A DNA stretch of 64,000 bases from Leptospira johnsonii (GCF_003112675.1 NZ_BFAY01000005.1:372001-436000), one strand, 5' to 3'; counted from the first letter of the stretch, positions 21,987-33,480 are shown. The notes: generated from the sequence alone by a model not told the origin. Program-made: numbers and translations.

Positions 21987-24869
21987 TCAGTATTTTTCGA
22001 ACTTAGGCTTGTTAGGAATACTTACAGTCCTCACTGCTGCCGCTGCCAAACTTTTTGATCCATTACCTGAACCTTCTCTTCCCTGCGCTTCCTTGCTTAA
22101 TCTGAAGAATAATACGGATTCTCTCAAGGATTCAGCTTGGCTGTTCATTTCTTCCGCAATTGCAGCTAACTCTTCCGAGGCAGACGCATTCTGCTGAGAA
22201 ACCTGATCCAATTGTCCCATCGCTTTATTGATCTCGACAACCCCAGAGGCCTGCTCTTCGCTGGAAGCAGTGATCTCTTGTACCAAATCTGCAGTTTTCC
22301 TAATATTTGGAACGATTTCACTAATTAGTTTTCCCGCCTTTTCTGCGATCGCCACTGAGGATACAGCAAGGCTAGAAATCTCATTTGCTGATTTCTGGCT
22401 TCTTTCGGCTAATTTTCGAACCTCGGATGCTACTACCGCGAATCCTCTTCCATGTTCTCCTGCTCTTGCAGCTTCAATTGCCGCGTTCAGAGCGAGTAGG
22501 TTGGTCTGGTAAGCAATGTCTTCAATGATAGAAATTTTTTCTGCGATCTGTTTCATAGCTGTCACCGTTTCGGTTACCGACTTTCCACCTTCTTCTGCGT
22601 CCTTGGAAGATTGGCTTGCGATCTGTTCCGTTTGTTTGGAATTACTAGCATTTTGATCGATCGAAGCAGTCATTTCCTCCAATGAAGAAGTAGTCTCTTC
22701 CACAGACGCTGCTTGTTCTGATGCACCTTGGCTAAGAGAATTCGCAGTGGAAGAAACTTCTCCTGCAGAACCGACTAAACTACCGGCTTTCATCACGATA
22801 TCACCCATGATCTCGTTCAGTTTGTCGACTGTAGTATTTCCATATTCTTTCAATTTTCCAAATGTTCCATAGTATTCGTTCTCTATTTTAGAAGTCAGAT
22901 CTCCGTTGGCCAATCTTTCCAACGCATCCACTACTTCGTTAAGTCCGGTTTCGCTAACTTGTAGGAAGGAATTGATCCCTTCTCCTAAACTTCTAAAGAA
23001 ACCGTCTTTACCTTCTAGTTTTACCCTGGTTCTAAAATCTCCTTTCGCCGCAGCTCCTACAATTTCTTCGATTTCCTTTTGAACCACAAGTTCTGCTGTG
23101 ACGTCGGACCATTCCACCACGGCTCCTAATCTTTTCCCTTCGGAGCTTAAGATTGGATTGGCAATTAGATTGAACGATCTCCCTCCTATCGTAATTGAAG
23201 ACTCATAAGTGCTAGTCAAATTCGCGAGTAGGTTCCTTTGGTGAGCCGGGTTCTTGTGGAAAGTATCTATATTGGTACCAAGTAAACTCTGTAAATTAAA
23301 GGCACTTAACTGTTTTCTAATATCTCCTTCTCCGTTTTGGAACATCTTATATACGGCTTTATTCATATATTTGATATTGAAGTCGTTATCTGCGATCATT
23401 ACGTTCGTAGAAGCGTTATCCAAGGCCACCTTAATACGAGTCAGCTCGTCGTTTTCCAATTTGCGAGCCTCTGCCACTTTTTTCTGCTCGGTTACATCAG
23501 ACCATTCTACCACTGCACCTAGTCTATCTCCATTTTCTGTTAGGATAGGGTTAGCAATCAGATCAAAACTTCTTCCACCTATTTCGATACTGGATTTGAA
23601 AGTATTGGTAAAGGAGGCAAGTATTCCTCTTTGGTGAGCGGGGTTCTTGTGATAAGAGTCTATATTTGATCCAAGCAATTTATTCAAATGGAAGTTGTTG
23701 AGTTGTTTTCTAATATCACTTTCACCGATCTCGAACATCTTTACGATCGCTTTGTTCATGTATTTGATATTCAGATGAGTATCTGCAATCATGATATTTG
23801 TACTGGTATTATCCAAAGCGACTTTGATACGGGTAAGCTCTTCATTCTCCTGGCGTCGGATTTCCAACAATTTCTTTTGTTCAGTAACATCTGCCCATTC
23901 GACTACTGCTCCCAGTCTATCACCGGATTCCGTTAGAATAGGATTTGCAATCAGATCGAAACTTCTGCCACCAATCTCTATACTGGAACGGAATGTTTGG
24001 TTCAGATCTTTTAAGATATTTCTCTGGTGAGCAGGGTTTTTATGGTAGCTATCAATATTGGAACCCAGCACCGACTCCATACGGAATTGGCTGAGTTGCT
24101 TTTTAATATCTTCTTCCGCATTTCCAAACATCTTACGGATAGACTTGTTCATGTATGTGACCTTTAAATTTTGGTCCGCCATCATAATGTTCGTAGTCAC
24201 ATTGTCTAAAGCAGTTTTGATCCGAATGAATTCTTCCGAATCGGACTTATTATTAGAAACAATACTTCCAGAAGAGAAAGGTTTTAGGTAAATTACCAAG
24301 GCAGGTAAGAGAAGTGTCCCGAATATCGCGAATAGGAAATGATAGTATACAGGACCTTCTTTCTGGACAGGAACAGAAATGGAGGATCTCGATCTTTCCC
24401 AATCAGATTTCAGTTTCTCTAGCTTAGGGATTGAATTTTCGGAAACCTGATTTAGGAAATTCTCCTTTGTATCCTTTGCCTGAGTCCCTAAAATCCCCTT
24501 TGCAACCAGGACGGTTTCCTGAAGGGTTTCCAAATCCTTTTGGAATTTTTGCAGGTCTTCCGGATTTTTCAAACCTGCTGAAGCTCCTTTTAGATCGGTC
24601 GCAATCGCTGTTTGGATCGTTTTCAGATTTTCTATTTTAGATAAAAGTGATTCCTTACTTTGCCCGGGTAGAAATAAAGAATATAAACCGGATTCATAAT
24701 CCTTTAGCTCGAAATGGATCGTTTCGGAAGGAACCGAAATTTTATCCGAGGATCCAGTCTCGAATCCGCGATCATACAAATAACTCCAACCGGCTGATCC
24801 GAATGTCAGAACTATTCCCAACAATAAAGACCAAACAATTACACTTAGTTTTAATTTACCCTGTCCCAT
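21987..24869 (-). CDS. Methyl-accepting chemotaxis protein with three tandem PAS-like repeats
   Basis: 960 residues. TM1 is at about 8-27 and TM2 at about 175-196, enclosing a helical periplasmic domain of about 145 residues. Three cytoplasmic PAS-like domains follow at about 214-332, 345-463 and 476-592, spaced exactly 131 residues apart and sharing motifs such as [13 protein letters not shown] and [13 protein letters not shown]. Next come HAMP-like segments (600-690) and a full signalling domain with the invariant hairpin [30 protein letters not shown]. Two pairs of Glu/Gln sites around [12 protein letters not shown] could be methylated. It is cotranscribed with cheW and cheA. The ligand is unknown; PAS domains may bind a cofactor or small molecule. 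Confidence 0.95.
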   Translation of the reverse strand: MGQGKLKLSVIVWSLLLGIVLTFGSAGWSYLYDRGFETGSSDKISVPSETIHFELKDYESGLYSLFLPGQSKESLLSKIENLKTIQTAIATDLKGASAGLKNPEDLQKFQKDLETLQETVLVAKGILGTQAKDTKENFLNQVSENSIPKLEKLKSDWERSRSSISVPVQKEGPVYYHFLFAIFGTLLLPALVIYLKPFSSGSIVSNNKSDSEEFIRIKTALDNVTTNIMMADQNLKVTYMNKSIRKMFGNAEEDIKKQLSQFRMESVLGSNIDSYHKNPAHQRNILKDLNQTFRSSIEIGGRSFDLIANPILTESGDRLGAVVEWADVTEQKKLLEIRRQENEELTRIKVALDNTSTNIMIADTHLNIKYMNKAIVKMFEIGESDIRKQLNNFHLNKLLGSNIDSYHKNPAHQRGILASFTNTFKSSIEIGGRSFDLIANPILTENGDRLGAVVEWSDVTEQKKVAEARKLENDELTRIKVALDNASTNVMIADNDFNIKYMNKAVYKMFQNGEGDIRKQLSAFNLQSLLGTNIDTFHKNPAHQRNLLANLTSTYESSITIGGRSFNLIANPILSSEGKRLGAVVEWSDVTAELVVQKEIEEIVGAAAKGDFRTRVKLEGKDGFFRSLGEGINSFLQVSETGLNEVVDALERLANGDLTSKIENEYYGTFGKLKEYGNTTVDKLNEIMGDIVMKAGSLVGSAGEVSSTANSLSQGASEQAASVEETTSSLEEMTASIDQNASNSKQTEQIASQSSKDAEEGGKSVTETVTAMKQIAEKISIIEDIAYQTNLLALNAAIEAARAGEHGRGFAVVASEVRKLAERSQKSANEISSLAVSSVAIAEKAGKLISEIVPNIRKTADLVQEITASSEEQASGVVEINKAMGQLDQVSQQNASASEELAAIAEEMNSQAESLRESVLFFRLSKEAQGREGSGNGSKSLAAAAVRTVSIPNKPKFEKY
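23094..24230 (-). repeat. Three in-frame 393-bp PAS-coding repeats inside the MCP gene
   Basis: The motif RIKxALDN recurs at residues 216, 347 and 478, giving an exact period of 131 codons (393 bases). The repeats are much more alike to each other than ordinary PAS domains, especially over [13 protein letters not shown] and LGAVVEWxDVT. This points to recent internal duplication or gene conversion. Confidence 0.85.
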
Positions 24870-24920
24870 ACGATTTACCTATATTATAAATTAATTATTT
24901 CCTTCATCATCGCAATTTGC

Positions 24921-27032
24921 TCAATGTGCGAATGTTCTATCTCTCAAATTAGTTCTTTGGATTTTTAAAAGGGAATGAAGACCAGGCACATCCAGGATGA
25001 ACGCGATTTTTCCAGTCCCTAAAACGGAAGTTCCGCTAATACATTGGATCCCTTTAAAAATTTCATTCAGAGGTTTGATTACTGATTGGATCTCACCTAG
25101 TAGATCATTGACTAAGATCCCGAAATTTCTGCCGTCGTGCTCTAGAACAAGAACGTTCTTTCTTCCTTCATCTGGATCGGGGAGCCCTAAAAATCTACCC
25201 AAATGTAGAATAGGCAGAACTTCTCCTCTTAAGTTAATAGAACCTGCAATTTCATCCGGAAGAAGTTGGAGTTCCGACTCCATGGTTTCTCTTACCCAAT
25301 CCATAGGTACTACAAAATAAGAATCACAGGATCTGACTAGGAATCCATCTATGATTGCAAGTGTAAGTGGAAGACGAATGGAGAATACACAACCTTTTCC
25401 GAATTCGGATTGTACATTCACAGATCCTCTTAAGGATTCGATATTGCGAAGTACGACATCCATTCCTACTCCTCTCCCAGAAAGACTTGTGATGGACTCC
25501 GCTGTGGAAAATCCAGGCTGAAAAATTAGATTAAATATTTCTTGTTCGTTTAATACTTGGGCAGGATCTATCAGTCCTTTTTCAATAGCCTTTTGTCTGA
25601 TCTTTTCGTGATTGATCCCTTTTCCGTCGTCGGAGATCTCAATGGAAATACTCCCCGTAGAATGAGAAGCTTGTATTTTTAATTTTCCTCTTTGTGATTT
25701 CCCAAGATTTGCTCTTTCTTGGCTAGGTTCTATTCCATGATCTAAAGCATTTCTTAATATGTGAACGATCGGATCGTTTATCTTTTCGATTACCGATCTA
25801 TCCAGTTCTGTCTCTCCGCCTAAAATCTCAAAATCCACTTCCTTTCCAAGTTCTAGGGAAATGTCTCTCACCGTTCTTCTGTACTTTTCAAAAAGTTCTC
25901 CGATCGGGACCATTCGAAGGGCCATCGCAGTTTCTCGGATCTCTCCTACAAGTCTGGATAATAATTCAGCGGATTCGTTTAAGTCCGAATCTTCCTTCTC
26001 CGCTAGTAAACGACCTAGGCTTGCTTCTGAGATAATCAATTCACCTACAAGATTTACCAATTGATCCACTTTTGCGGAATCTATACGGATGAGCTTAGGA
26101 ACGATCTGAGTAGTTTGTAATTTATCGCCTTCCGTCTTTTTGGAAGAAGTTTGTTCTTTAGAAGTTTCAGAAGAATGTGTAGAAATTGGAGTTTGGAAGC
26201 GGAGCCCTTGTAAATCCAACGCCTTATAATATTCTTCTTTTTCACAAGGGATCTCGTTTGCGATCGTATGAAATATTTCTTCGGAAGAATTTGGAGGAAC
26301 AATTCTCAAAAAAGAAGAGTCCTTTACGAAAGAAAAAACAGATTCAAGATCTTTCCTCTCTATCCCTGACTTAAGTTGGACCTCGTAACCTAGATAACAA
26401 TTTTCTGAATCCCAGCTACTCAAATCCGGAAGTTTTGTTTTATATACGTATAAGTTTTTGATCTCTCCGATGGTTCTTAGATATTTTAAGAAGGAGAATG
26501 GATCCATTCCGTCCTTAAAGATATTTTCCCCAGGAAAGAATGTGATCTGCCAGTCTGAGTTAACCATTCCTTCTTTTTCCGACCTATTTTGATCGAGATC
26601 ACTCGCGGAATTTTTAATCTCTTTTTTGACAGAGGTGTTGGTGTTGCCGGTAAATTCTTTAGCTTCTTTCAGAATTTTTGTCTGTTCCGCTTCTAACTGC
26701 GGAGCCAGATTCTTGCCGGGGAGTGGGTCTCCTACAATTCGTTTTAAATGATCGATTGCTCTTAATAAAAAGTCTATTTTAGAAGGATCCAAATCAGTCT
26801 TACCCGATCTGGCCAGATCGAGTAGGGTTTCCAGCTCATGCGAACATTCTTCGATGGACTCATATCCGAACATCCCTGCGGTTCCTTTTACGGTATGAAC
26901 GGACCGGAACATAGAATGAATTGCTTCTTCGTCGAATTCACCTTTTTCCATCCGTAAAAGATATAATTCGGCTCCGGATAATAATTCCAGAGATTCTTGT
27001 ATGAATGCTTCTTTGATCTCTGAAAGATCCAT
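24921..27032 (-). CDS. cheA: Chemotaxis histidine kinase CheA
   Basis: 703 residues. The HPt domain carries the phosphorylated His46 in FRSVHTVKGTAGMFG. A middle P2-like region (about 150-245, starting WQITFFPGENIF) is followed by the dimerisation helix pair (IRIDSAKVDQLVNLVGELII), the ATPase with HILRNALDHGIEPS, ISDDGKGIN and SGRGVGMDVVL, and a C-terminal CheW-like domain (GEVLPILHLGRFL). It phosphorylates CheY and CheB in response to receptor state. Its ATG overlaps the stop of the preceding STAS gene (TAATG), showing translational coupling, and the MCP gene follows after 51 bases. Confidence 0.97.
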   Translation of the reverse strand: MDLSEIKEAFIQESLELLSGAELYLLRMEKGEFDEEAIHSMFRSVHTVKGTAGMFGYESIEECSHELETLLDLARSGKTDLDPSKIDFLLRAIDHLKRIVGDPLPGKNLAPQLEAEQTKILKEAKEFTGNTNTSVKKEIKNSASDLDQNRSEKEGMVNSDWQITFFPGENIFKDGMDPFSFLKYLRTIGEIKNLYVYKTKLPDLSSWDSENCYLGYEVQLKSGIERKDLESVFSFVKDSSFLRIVPPNSSEEIFHTIANEIPCEKEEYYKALDLQGLRFQTPISTHSSETSKEQTSSKKTEGDKLQTTQIVPKLIRIDSAKVDQLVNLVGELIISEASLGRLLAEKEDSDLNESAELLSRLVGEIRETAMALRMVPIGELFEKYRRTVRDISLELGKEVDFEILGGETELDRSVIEKINDPIVHILRNALDHGIEPSQERANLGKSQRGKLKIQASHSTGSISIEISDDGKGINHEKIRQKAIEKGLIDPAQVLNEQEIFNLIFQPGFSTAESITSLSGRGVGMDVVLRNIESLRGSVNVQSEFGKGCVFSIRLPLTLAIIDGFLVRSCDSYFVVPMDWVRETMESELQLLPDEIAGSINLRGEVLPILHLGRFLGLPDPDEGRKNVLVLEHDGRNFGILVNDLLGEIQSVIKPLNEIFKGIQCISGTSVLGTGKIAFILDVPGLHSLLKIQRTNLRDRTFAH

Positions 27033-27415
27033 TATACCTTCTCCAATCCGTAAGCAAATTTAAAGGAAGTAGAATCTTTTTTTGAGACCCGGATACGGTC
27101 TTGAAAATATCCGATCAGACCGTATAGATCATAAAATTCTAATAAACAATTTGGATGATTTAATATAGCAAGATCCCAGGATCTATCTATGGAATTTTTT
27201 TTGAGTAAAATTAATGACTGAACAAAACTAGAGTCCACCTTTTCCAAAGAGGATGTATCTATTTCTATCCTAATCGGATCTTTATCCAGAAGTGCTTGCA
27301 ATTTTGACTTCCAATCCAATGCGTAATAGATAGAAGCCTCTCCAGAAAGATCCAAATGAAAGATCGGTCTGGAATTTTTTTGGCCGAGTTCAGATACTTT
27401 TACTTCCAACGACAT
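27032..27415 (-). CDS. STAS-like protein of the chemotaxis operon
   Basis: 127 residues. A STAS-like fold is suggested by FHLDLSGEASIYYALDWKSKL and the central IEIDTSSLEKVDSSFVQSLI, where the usual [DS]SSG loop becomes DSSFV. The Ser remains but the Gly is lost. It sits between cheY and cheA, overlapping cheA by one base. STAS proteins in chemosensory operons are known in other bacteria, where their role is not well fixed. A phosphorylatable switch or a protein-binding adaptor are both possible. Confidence 0.75.
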   Translation of the reverse strand: MSLEVKVSELGQKNSRPIFHLDLSGEASIYYALDWKSKLQALLDKDPIRIEIDTSSLEKVDSSFVQSLILLKKNSIDRSWDLAILNHPNCLLEFYDLYGLIGYFQDRIRVSKKDSTSFKFAYGLEKV

Positions 27416-27428
27416 AAACTTTTCCCGG

Positions 27429-27791
27429 TTATACGAGTAAAACCTGTATTGTTTTCAAAAGTTCTTCCGGAGAAAAAGGTTTCGTAAGCCAAGCTTTTGC
27501 TCCGGCTTTTAAACCTTCGTTTTTGAGTTCATCTTGGGATTCAGTGGTCAACATGATGATTGGAACAAATTTATGGTTCGAATCTTCTTTGATCGCCTTC
27601 ACGAAAGAGATACCGTTCATATTCGGCATATTCATATCGCTAACCACCAGATCCACTTTACCTTCTCTCAATTTCTCCAAACCCTGCAGTCCGTCTTCCG
27701 CTTCCACTACGGAAAAAGAAGCCTGAGAAAGATGAAGGGTAAGTATCTTTCTGAATACGGCTGAATCATCCACGATTAAGATTTTTTTCAT
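27429..27791 (-). CDS. cheY: CheY-like response regulator
   Basis: 120 residues, a stand-alone receiver. The acid pocket is DD8-9, the phosphoacceptor is D52 (VVSDMNMPNMNG), the switch Thr is in IMLTTES and the Lys is in WLTKPFSPEEL. In this operon it is the obvious output of CheA, acting on the flagellar switch or on another target. Leptospires carry several CheY paralogues, so which one drives motor reversal cannot be decided from sequence. Confidence 0.93.
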   Translation of the reverse strand: MKKILIVDDSAVFRKILTLHLSQASFSVVEAEDGLQGLEKLREGKVDLVVSDMNMPNMNGISFVKAIKEDSNHKFVPIIMLTTESQDELKNEGLKAGAKAWLTKPFSPEELLKTIQVLLV

Positions 27792-27810
27792 ATTCTCCTT
27801 CTTGTCATTC

Positions 27811-29082
27811 TCATTGAATGGGTAATAATAATTCGCTCATCACACAAAGACGCACATGTTCTCCAGTATGGTCTTTTGCATTATGAATAAAGAATAAACC
27901 ATTATGCTTTCTAAGGATTTGGTCCACGGCGGTAAGTCCTAAACCCAGACCGAATCTTTCTAGATGGGACACACTTTCTACGGGGGGATGAATTCGGAAG
28001 AACGGTTGTAGAACTAGATTTTCGTGTTTTTCATCTACGCCTCCATAAGGTCGTTCATCTACGATATTCTTCACCACGACGCAGAAATAACCTTGGTTGA
28101 TGCTAGTGAATATTTCTAAGGAAGTTTTCGGGGCACAGTATTTGTACGCGTTTAAGACCACTTCTTCCAAAGCTTGGAGAAAAAGATCGAGTTCAATATC
28201 AAGATCTACTTCCTTTTTCAAAACGGGCAGGGCCAGCCTAAGTCCTTTCTTTTCCAGATAAGGTAGGATAAACTCGCTTGCTTGTTTGATCCTTTCTACT
28301 AGTTCCGATGCCTTGATCTTATTCTTTTCTAGATTCCGATTAATGATCTCCAATAGCTGGGTCAGACCTTTCAGTAAATTTTTGGTGATCTCCTGATTTT
28401 CTAACACCAGGTTCATCATATTTTTATTAATTATGTAATTATCCCCATCTTCCTTCATTTCAGTCTTGATCATATCTAAAAGACTGATGATAGCTCCAAT
28501 CCCGGAACCTTGGGATAGGGAAGTCTGTAAAGAATGTATGGAAGATTTCTCCCAGGATTCGTCTCCTGCTTTCCTTCTGGTTTCCTTATAGGTCAACCAT
28601 TCCAACTGATTTCTGAGTTTTAGACTTTCTGCTTCTAAGATCGCAGCTTCGCTTGCTTTTAAGAAACGATAATCCACAGCCTTATTTAGAGCCTTATGGA
28701 ATTGATCGGGAAGAATCGGCTTGATTATATAATCGAATACTCCTAGTTTCATTACCTCGATCACTGTGTCGGTCGAATCGAGTGCCGTTTGGACTAGCAC
28801 GGTTGCATCCGGTTGGAATTCCTTCAATCTCTGGATGAAAGTGGGACCGTCCATCACTGGCATCATAAGATCCACTATGTAGAAAGAATATTTATTGGCC
28901 TTGGCCATCTCCAATGCTTCTTCTCCGTTAGAAGCAGACTGGTATTGGATCCCGAACTCATCACAAAGAGCCTCAAGCATAAGAGTATTCTCTAATTTAT
29001 CCTCAACTAGTAGTATAGGATCTCGGACTACACTCTTTCTTTCCTGTTTATTTTTGATTACGGAACTCGTAGAGTTACTCAT
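27811..29082 (-). CDS. Receiver-HATPase protein with atypical histidine-kinase core
   Basis: 423 residues. The N-terminal receiver has E27-D28, phosphoacceptor D71 ([13 protein letters not shown]) and the Lys of [12 protein letters not shown] helical region (about 150-270) follows, then an ATPase with the N box [12 protein letters not shown] and a glycine-rich [12 protein letters not shown]. The dimerisation helix reads [15 protein letters not shown], where a kinase would normally have SxxHExRTP; no His is in place and the DxG G1 box is not clear. The gene overlaps the upstream kinase by 8 bases, so the two are coupled. It may act as a phospho-regulated phosphatase or scaffold rather than a kinase (inference). 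Confidence 0.85.
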   Translation of the reverse strand: MSNSTSSVIKNKQERKSVVRDPILLVEDKLENTLMLEALCDEFGIQYQSASNGEEALEMAKANKYSFYIVDLMMPVMDGPTFIQRLKEFQPDATVLVQTALDSTDTVIEVMKLGVFDYIIKPILPDQFHKALNKAVDYRFLKASEAAILEAESLKLRNQLEWLTYKETRRKAGDESWEKSSIHSLQTSLSQGSGIGAIISLLDMIKTEMKEDGDNYIINKNMMNLVLENQEITKNLLKGLTQLLEIINRNLEKNKIKASELVERIKQASEFILPYLEKKGLRLALPVLKKEVDLDIELDLFLQALEEVVLNAYKYCAPKTSLEIFTSINQGYFCVVVKNIVDERPYGGVDEKHENLVLQPFFRIHPPVESVSHLERFGLGLGLTAVDQILRKHNGLFFIHNAKDHTGEHVRLCVMSELLLPIQ

Positions 29083-31153
29083 GGATTTGGTCCGCCAATT
29101 CTTCTAATATTAATTTTAGTTCGTCCAAGGATATGGGTTGGGAGAGAACGAAATCGAAATTCTCCTTGGAATATTTTTTTTCAAATTCTTGGGTTTCTTC
29201 GGGGAGGATCAGTATTGTTTTCCAAATTTCTGATATTCTTTCCTTTAATGTAGAATTTGAATCTTGGAATAGAACTATCTTCTTATCTTTTGTAATTTCC
29301 TTGAATAGCAACGGTTGGTTTTGTTTTTTAAAGAAATGAGTAAGTAGATCTGCGTTTTTCTGGTCGGATAATTCTAATTGAATAAAGCAGAAGTTTTTAA
29401 GTTTATCAGGATAAACTCCTGCAAAATTTTTTCGGGGCTTTAATTGTTTAGGAGTTTGTTCATATCTCGGAAGATTCAGATAAAAAGTTGTTCCGATACC
29501 TTGTTGACTTTTGACCCTGATGCTTCCTCCATGAGCCTCCACTAGTTTTTGAACGATAGAAAGCCCAAGACCGGTTCCTTCCGTATCTCTTGATTTGGAA
29601 TTTCTGACCTGATAGAATGCGTCGAAAATTTTTTTCTGTTCCGAGTCCGAAATACCGATCCCAGTATCTGTGATCTCCACCACCCAATCCTTTCCTTCTT
29701 TATGGGTAGAAAGATAAATAGAACCTTGCTCGGCAGTAAATTTGACTGCGTTCCCTACCAGATTCAAAAATATCTGTCGAATCCGTTTAGGATCTCCCCA
29801 GATCATGAAAGTAAGTTCTTCTGGATCGTCCCAGACCAAATGAATATGTTTTCTTAAGAGTTCAGGTTCTAAAAATTCTACTACTTGCTCCAATTCCTTT
29901 CTAAAATCCATTTCAGAAAAATAGAAGGAAGACTTTCCTGCAGTGAGTTTAGAAAGTTCGAGTATATCATTAATTAAACCTAATAGATGTAGTCCAGATT
30001 TGTGGATCAAGTCCAAGTATCTTTTATCGTTCGAGCTTTCGTCTTCTATCTTGATCAGTTTAGAAAGCCCGATGATCGCATTCAGAGGAGTGCGAAGTTC
30101 GTGGCTCATATTTGCGAGAAAATCGCTCTTTGCTGTGCTTGCTGCTTCCGCCTTTTCTTTTTGGACGGAAAGTTCTTTCGTTCTTTTAATTACTGTTTCT
30201 TCTAAGTTTTCTTTATGAAGTTTCAATTCCTCTAATATTGATTTTCTTTCCAAATAAAACCCGATCAGATCTACGAATGTGCGGAATGTAAATTGTTCTT
30301 CCGGACCGGATTCATGTCGGAAGAATTCCATTCCCAAAAATCCGAACCAATCCCCTGACATTCGGATCGGAAAAAGAAAAATTGTATCCGTTCTTCTTCC
30401 TTGGAAAAACGATCTTTCCACTCCAGAGAGATCGGAGGTATTGAACTCTACAATATCGTTCCTAAGAAGAAATGGTTTCCATCTTGCAAATTTAGTAGCG
30501 AGTGAAATTTCAGGATGAGTTTCTGCTAGAGTCGCACTCGAATAGGGGCTTTTTATCTCCGCTTGTAACGCTAATACGTCAGGGTTTGCGGTTTTCTTGT
30601 ATAGATAGATCCTTTCTGCTTCTACCAATACCAAAAAATGTTCGATCGCTCTTTCGATCGTAAAACTTTCGTGGGTCGTATTTAATAAAATCTGAGAAGC
30701 TGCAGAAAGCCCCATTTCGGACCTAAGTCTTTTTGCCGTTAGTTCTTCTCTTTGGATCTTTTCACTGATATCTCTTTGGATAGATAATAAATTTATAATA
30801 TTTCCGTTCTGATCTTTGACGGGAGAAACCTTCCATTCGGAATAATATTCGGTTCCGTCTTTTTTATAGTTAACTGTGGAAGAAGAGTAGGAATCACCAC
30901 GCAATAGACAATTTTTAAGATTTTGTAATATTCTTCTGTCCGTTTGCTTACCGAACAAAATTTTAGGGGAGCCCCCGATCAACTCTTCGGCTCTGTAGCC
31001 TGTCAGCTCACAAAATGCAGGATTTACAAAAACAATAGAAGGTCCGTTCTCGTTTAGAACTGCGTCTGTAACGAGAATTGCGTCCGAAGTTTGGGAAACG
31101 ATAATTTGAAAAAGTCCGGTTTCTGTGTCGAACTGCAGATATTCCCCGACCAT
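29075..31153 (-). CDS. PAS-GAF hybrid sensor histidine kinase
   Basis: 692 residues and no membrane segment. An N-terminal PAS/PAC domain (about 8-130, with [18 protein letters not shown]) is followed by a GAF-like domain (150-310), a coiled coil, and a HisKA domain with H351 in [14 protein letters not shown]. The ATPase has [28 protein letters not shown] and [18 protein letters not shown]. The last 120 residues look like a receiver that has lost its aspartate pocket. It is the first gene of the chemosensory operon, so the transcript start should lie in the 131-base gap upstream. The PAS domain of this type often binds FAD or heme, but no ligand residue is certain. Confidence 0.92.
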   Translation of the reverse strand: MVGEYLQFDTETGLFQIIVSQTSDAILVTDAVLNENGPSIVFVNPAFCELTGYRAEELIGGSPKILFGKQTDRRILQNLKNCLLRGDSYSSSTVNYKKDGTEYYSEWKVSPVKDQNGNIINLLSIQRDISEKIQREELTAKRLRSEMGLSAASQILLNTTHESFTIERAIEHFLVLVEAERIYLYKKTANPDVLALQAEIKSPYSSATLAETHPEISLATKFARWKPFLLRNDIVEFNTSDLSGVERSFFQGRRTDTIFLFPIRMSGDWFGFLGMEFFRHESGPEEQFTFRTFVDLIGFYLERKSILEELKLHKENLEETVIKRTKELSVQKEKAEAASTAKSDFLANMSHELRTPLNAIIGLSKLIKIEDESSNDKRYLDLIHKSGLHLLGLINDILELSKLTAGKSSFYFSEMDFRKELEQVVEFLEPELLRKHIHLVWDDPEELTFMIWGDPKRIRQIFLNLVGNAVKFTAEQGSIYLSTHKEGKDWVVEITDTGIGISDSEQKKIFDAFYQVRNSKSRDTEGTGLGLSIVQKLVEAHGGSIRVKSQQGIGTTFYLNLPRYEQTPKQLKPRKNFAGVYPDKLKNFCFIQLELSDQKNADLLTHFFKKQNQPLLFKEITKDKKIVLFQDSNSTLKERISEIWKTILILPEETQEFEKKYSKENFDFVLSQPISLDELKLILEELADQIHE

Positions 31154-31284
31154 ATAGGCCAGAAAATTTAAACGAAAATAAACTTAATTCAACAACTTTA
31201 GAGGAAAATTACATAAAAATGACTTATTTTGACGCAAGTTAGCGATTTTGGACATCTTTGAGACATAATTAAATGTCGAAGTGA

Positions 31285-32223
31285 CTACATCAAAAGATTT
31301 GCGGGCAATTTGAAACTCATAGAATCCTCCCTCGAACCTGGGAAAAGATCGAGAACCGCTTCCGGATAGAATTGTATAAGCTTGGAGATGATCTCATCCA
31401 CTAGAATCTGAGGAGTGGAAGCCCCCGCGGTGATCCCGAGGATCTTGATCTCAGAATTAGCTATATAATCTTTATTTAATTCTTCTAAGGAGCTGACTTT
31501 GAAAGAGGAAGGTTTGGATTTTTGAGCCAATTGTAGAAGTCTAAGTGAATTGGAGCTATTATCCGCTCCGATCACCATCATCGCATCTATACTTTCCATC
31601 ATGGAAGATACAGCTTCCTGTCTTTCAGTAGTTGCGTAACATATATCGTCTTTGGCAGGATGCTCCACGCTTGGGAATAATTCGGCGATCTTCTCCACTA
31701 CCAATTTTGTGTCAGCCACTGATAAAGTAGTCTGCATCAGATAGGTGATCGGCTTGCTTATATCCAGTTTTCCTACCAAATTTTGGACATCTTCGGGGGA
31801 TTCTACTAAGAACATTTGAGCTTCTCCAGTAGTTCCTATTGCCTCATCATGTCCCTGGTGACCTATATAGATGATTTGATGAGAGTCTTTGTATCTGCGC
31901 GCTTTTCTGTGAACTCTGGTAACTAGAGGGCAGGTAGCATCCCCAATCTTCATGTTCCTGCGTTTTGCTTCTTCGACCACTTCGGGAGAAACTCCATGAG
32001 CGGAAAAGACAACAGTGGCACCGTCCGGGGCCTCGTTCAGTTCGTTGATGAATTTAATGCCTCTCTTTCTCATATCTTCCACGACTCTTCGGTTGTGGAC
32101 GATCTCTTTCCGGACATAGATCTGTTCCTCGGAACTGGATTGTACCTGTTCCACGTAGGAAATTGCGTATTTGACTCCGGCACAGAAACCGCGAGGATTC
32201 GCGAGATAGATTTTTTCAAGCAT
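31285..32223 (-). CDS. ispH: 4-hydroxy-3-methylbut-2-enyl diphosphate reductase
   Basis: 312 residues, standard length. The three Fe-S cluster cysteines are visible in ANPRGFCAGVKYAI (C14), GDATCPLVTRVH and DDICYATTERQ. The enzyme performs the last step of the MEP pathway, making IPP and DMAPP for isoprenoids. Leptospires use the MEP route, so this fits. The 131-base gap to the downstream kinase gene contains no terminator I can see but has AT-rich sequence that may hold the chemotaxis operon promoter. Confidence 0.97.
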   Translation of the reverse strand: MLEKIYLANPRGFCAGVKYAISYVEQVQSSSEEQIYVRKEIVHNRRVVEDMRKRGIKFINELNEAPDGATVVFSAHGVSPEVVEEAKRRNMKIGDATCPLVTRVHRKARRYKDSHQIIYIGHQGHDEAIGTTGEAQMFLVESPEDVQNLVGKLDISKPITYLMQTTLSVADTKLVVEKIAELFPSVEHPAKDDICYATTERQEAVSSMMESIDAMMVIGADNSSNSLRLLQLAQKSKPSSFKVSSLEELNKDYIANSEIKILGITAGASTPQILVDEIISKLIQFYPEAVLDLFPGSREDSMSFKLPANLLM

Positions 32224-32261
32224 CTACTTTCAAACTGATCGGACTGGCTAAGGAGGCAAGC

Positions 32262-32417
32262 ATTTTCGCGACCGGAACCTGCGCCGGAGGCTCAAAAGCG
32301 ACATATGTGCATATAGAAGGAAGGGATCTTTTATCCTTATTCGGGAGAAAAAAGTATCTCTTCCAATTCCGGAATCCTCCCGATTTTCAAGGGGAAGAGG
32401 TCAAGGAAGACCTCTAG
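32262..32417 (+). CDS. Possible small protein with non-AUG start (uncertain)
   Basis: A frame on the plus strand is open from about 32170 to the TAG at 32415-32417. It has no ATG, GTG or TTG, but a strong AAGGAGG lies 5 bases before an in-frame ATT at 32262, giving a 51-residue product ending FRNPPDFQGEEVKEDL. The composition (GTCAGGSKATYVHIEGRDLL) looks protein-like. It lies in the gap between ispH (minus) and flagellin (plus), 51 bases upstream of the flagellin start. It could equally be the remnant of a gene or chance. No family is recognised. Confidence 0.2.
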   Translation: MFATGTCAGGSKATYVHIEGRDLLSLFGRKKYLFQFRNPPDFQGEEVKEDL

Positions 32418-33363
<946 letters not shown>

Positions 33364-33480
33364 GGAGCTGGCTTTAAGCTAATGTTGGTTCTTTCGACGG
33401 GACCACGGATTTATATTATTATAAATCGCCGTACGACTCTGAAGCCTAACTTCTCGTAAGCGAAAGTTAGGCTTTTTTTT
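33364..33480 (+). ncRNA. Structured intergenic segment, candidate small RNA or long 3' UTR
   Basis: The 348-base gap between flagellin and the next gene has no ORF. Its centre folds into an imperfect stem: ACGG plus ATTTATA (33405-33415) with TATAAAT plus CCGT (33420-33432). It ends in an intrinsic terminator. This could be a stand-alone sRNA or the trailer of the flagellin transcript. No promoter stands out. From 33481 to 33665 I see only AT-rich sequence. Confidence 0.3.
33443..33480 (+). terminator. Strong intrinsic terminator
   Basis: AGCCTAACTT (33443-33452) pairs perfectly with AAGTTAGGCT (33464-33473) across a 11-base loop and is followed by a run of eight T. It is the clearest terminator in the window and ends the flagellin transcript or a small RNA. 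Confidence 0.9.

Noticed and set aside
23094..24230. CRISPR-like or tandem DNA repeat
   Set aside because: The period is 393 bases, in frame and protein-coding, so it is a domain duplication.
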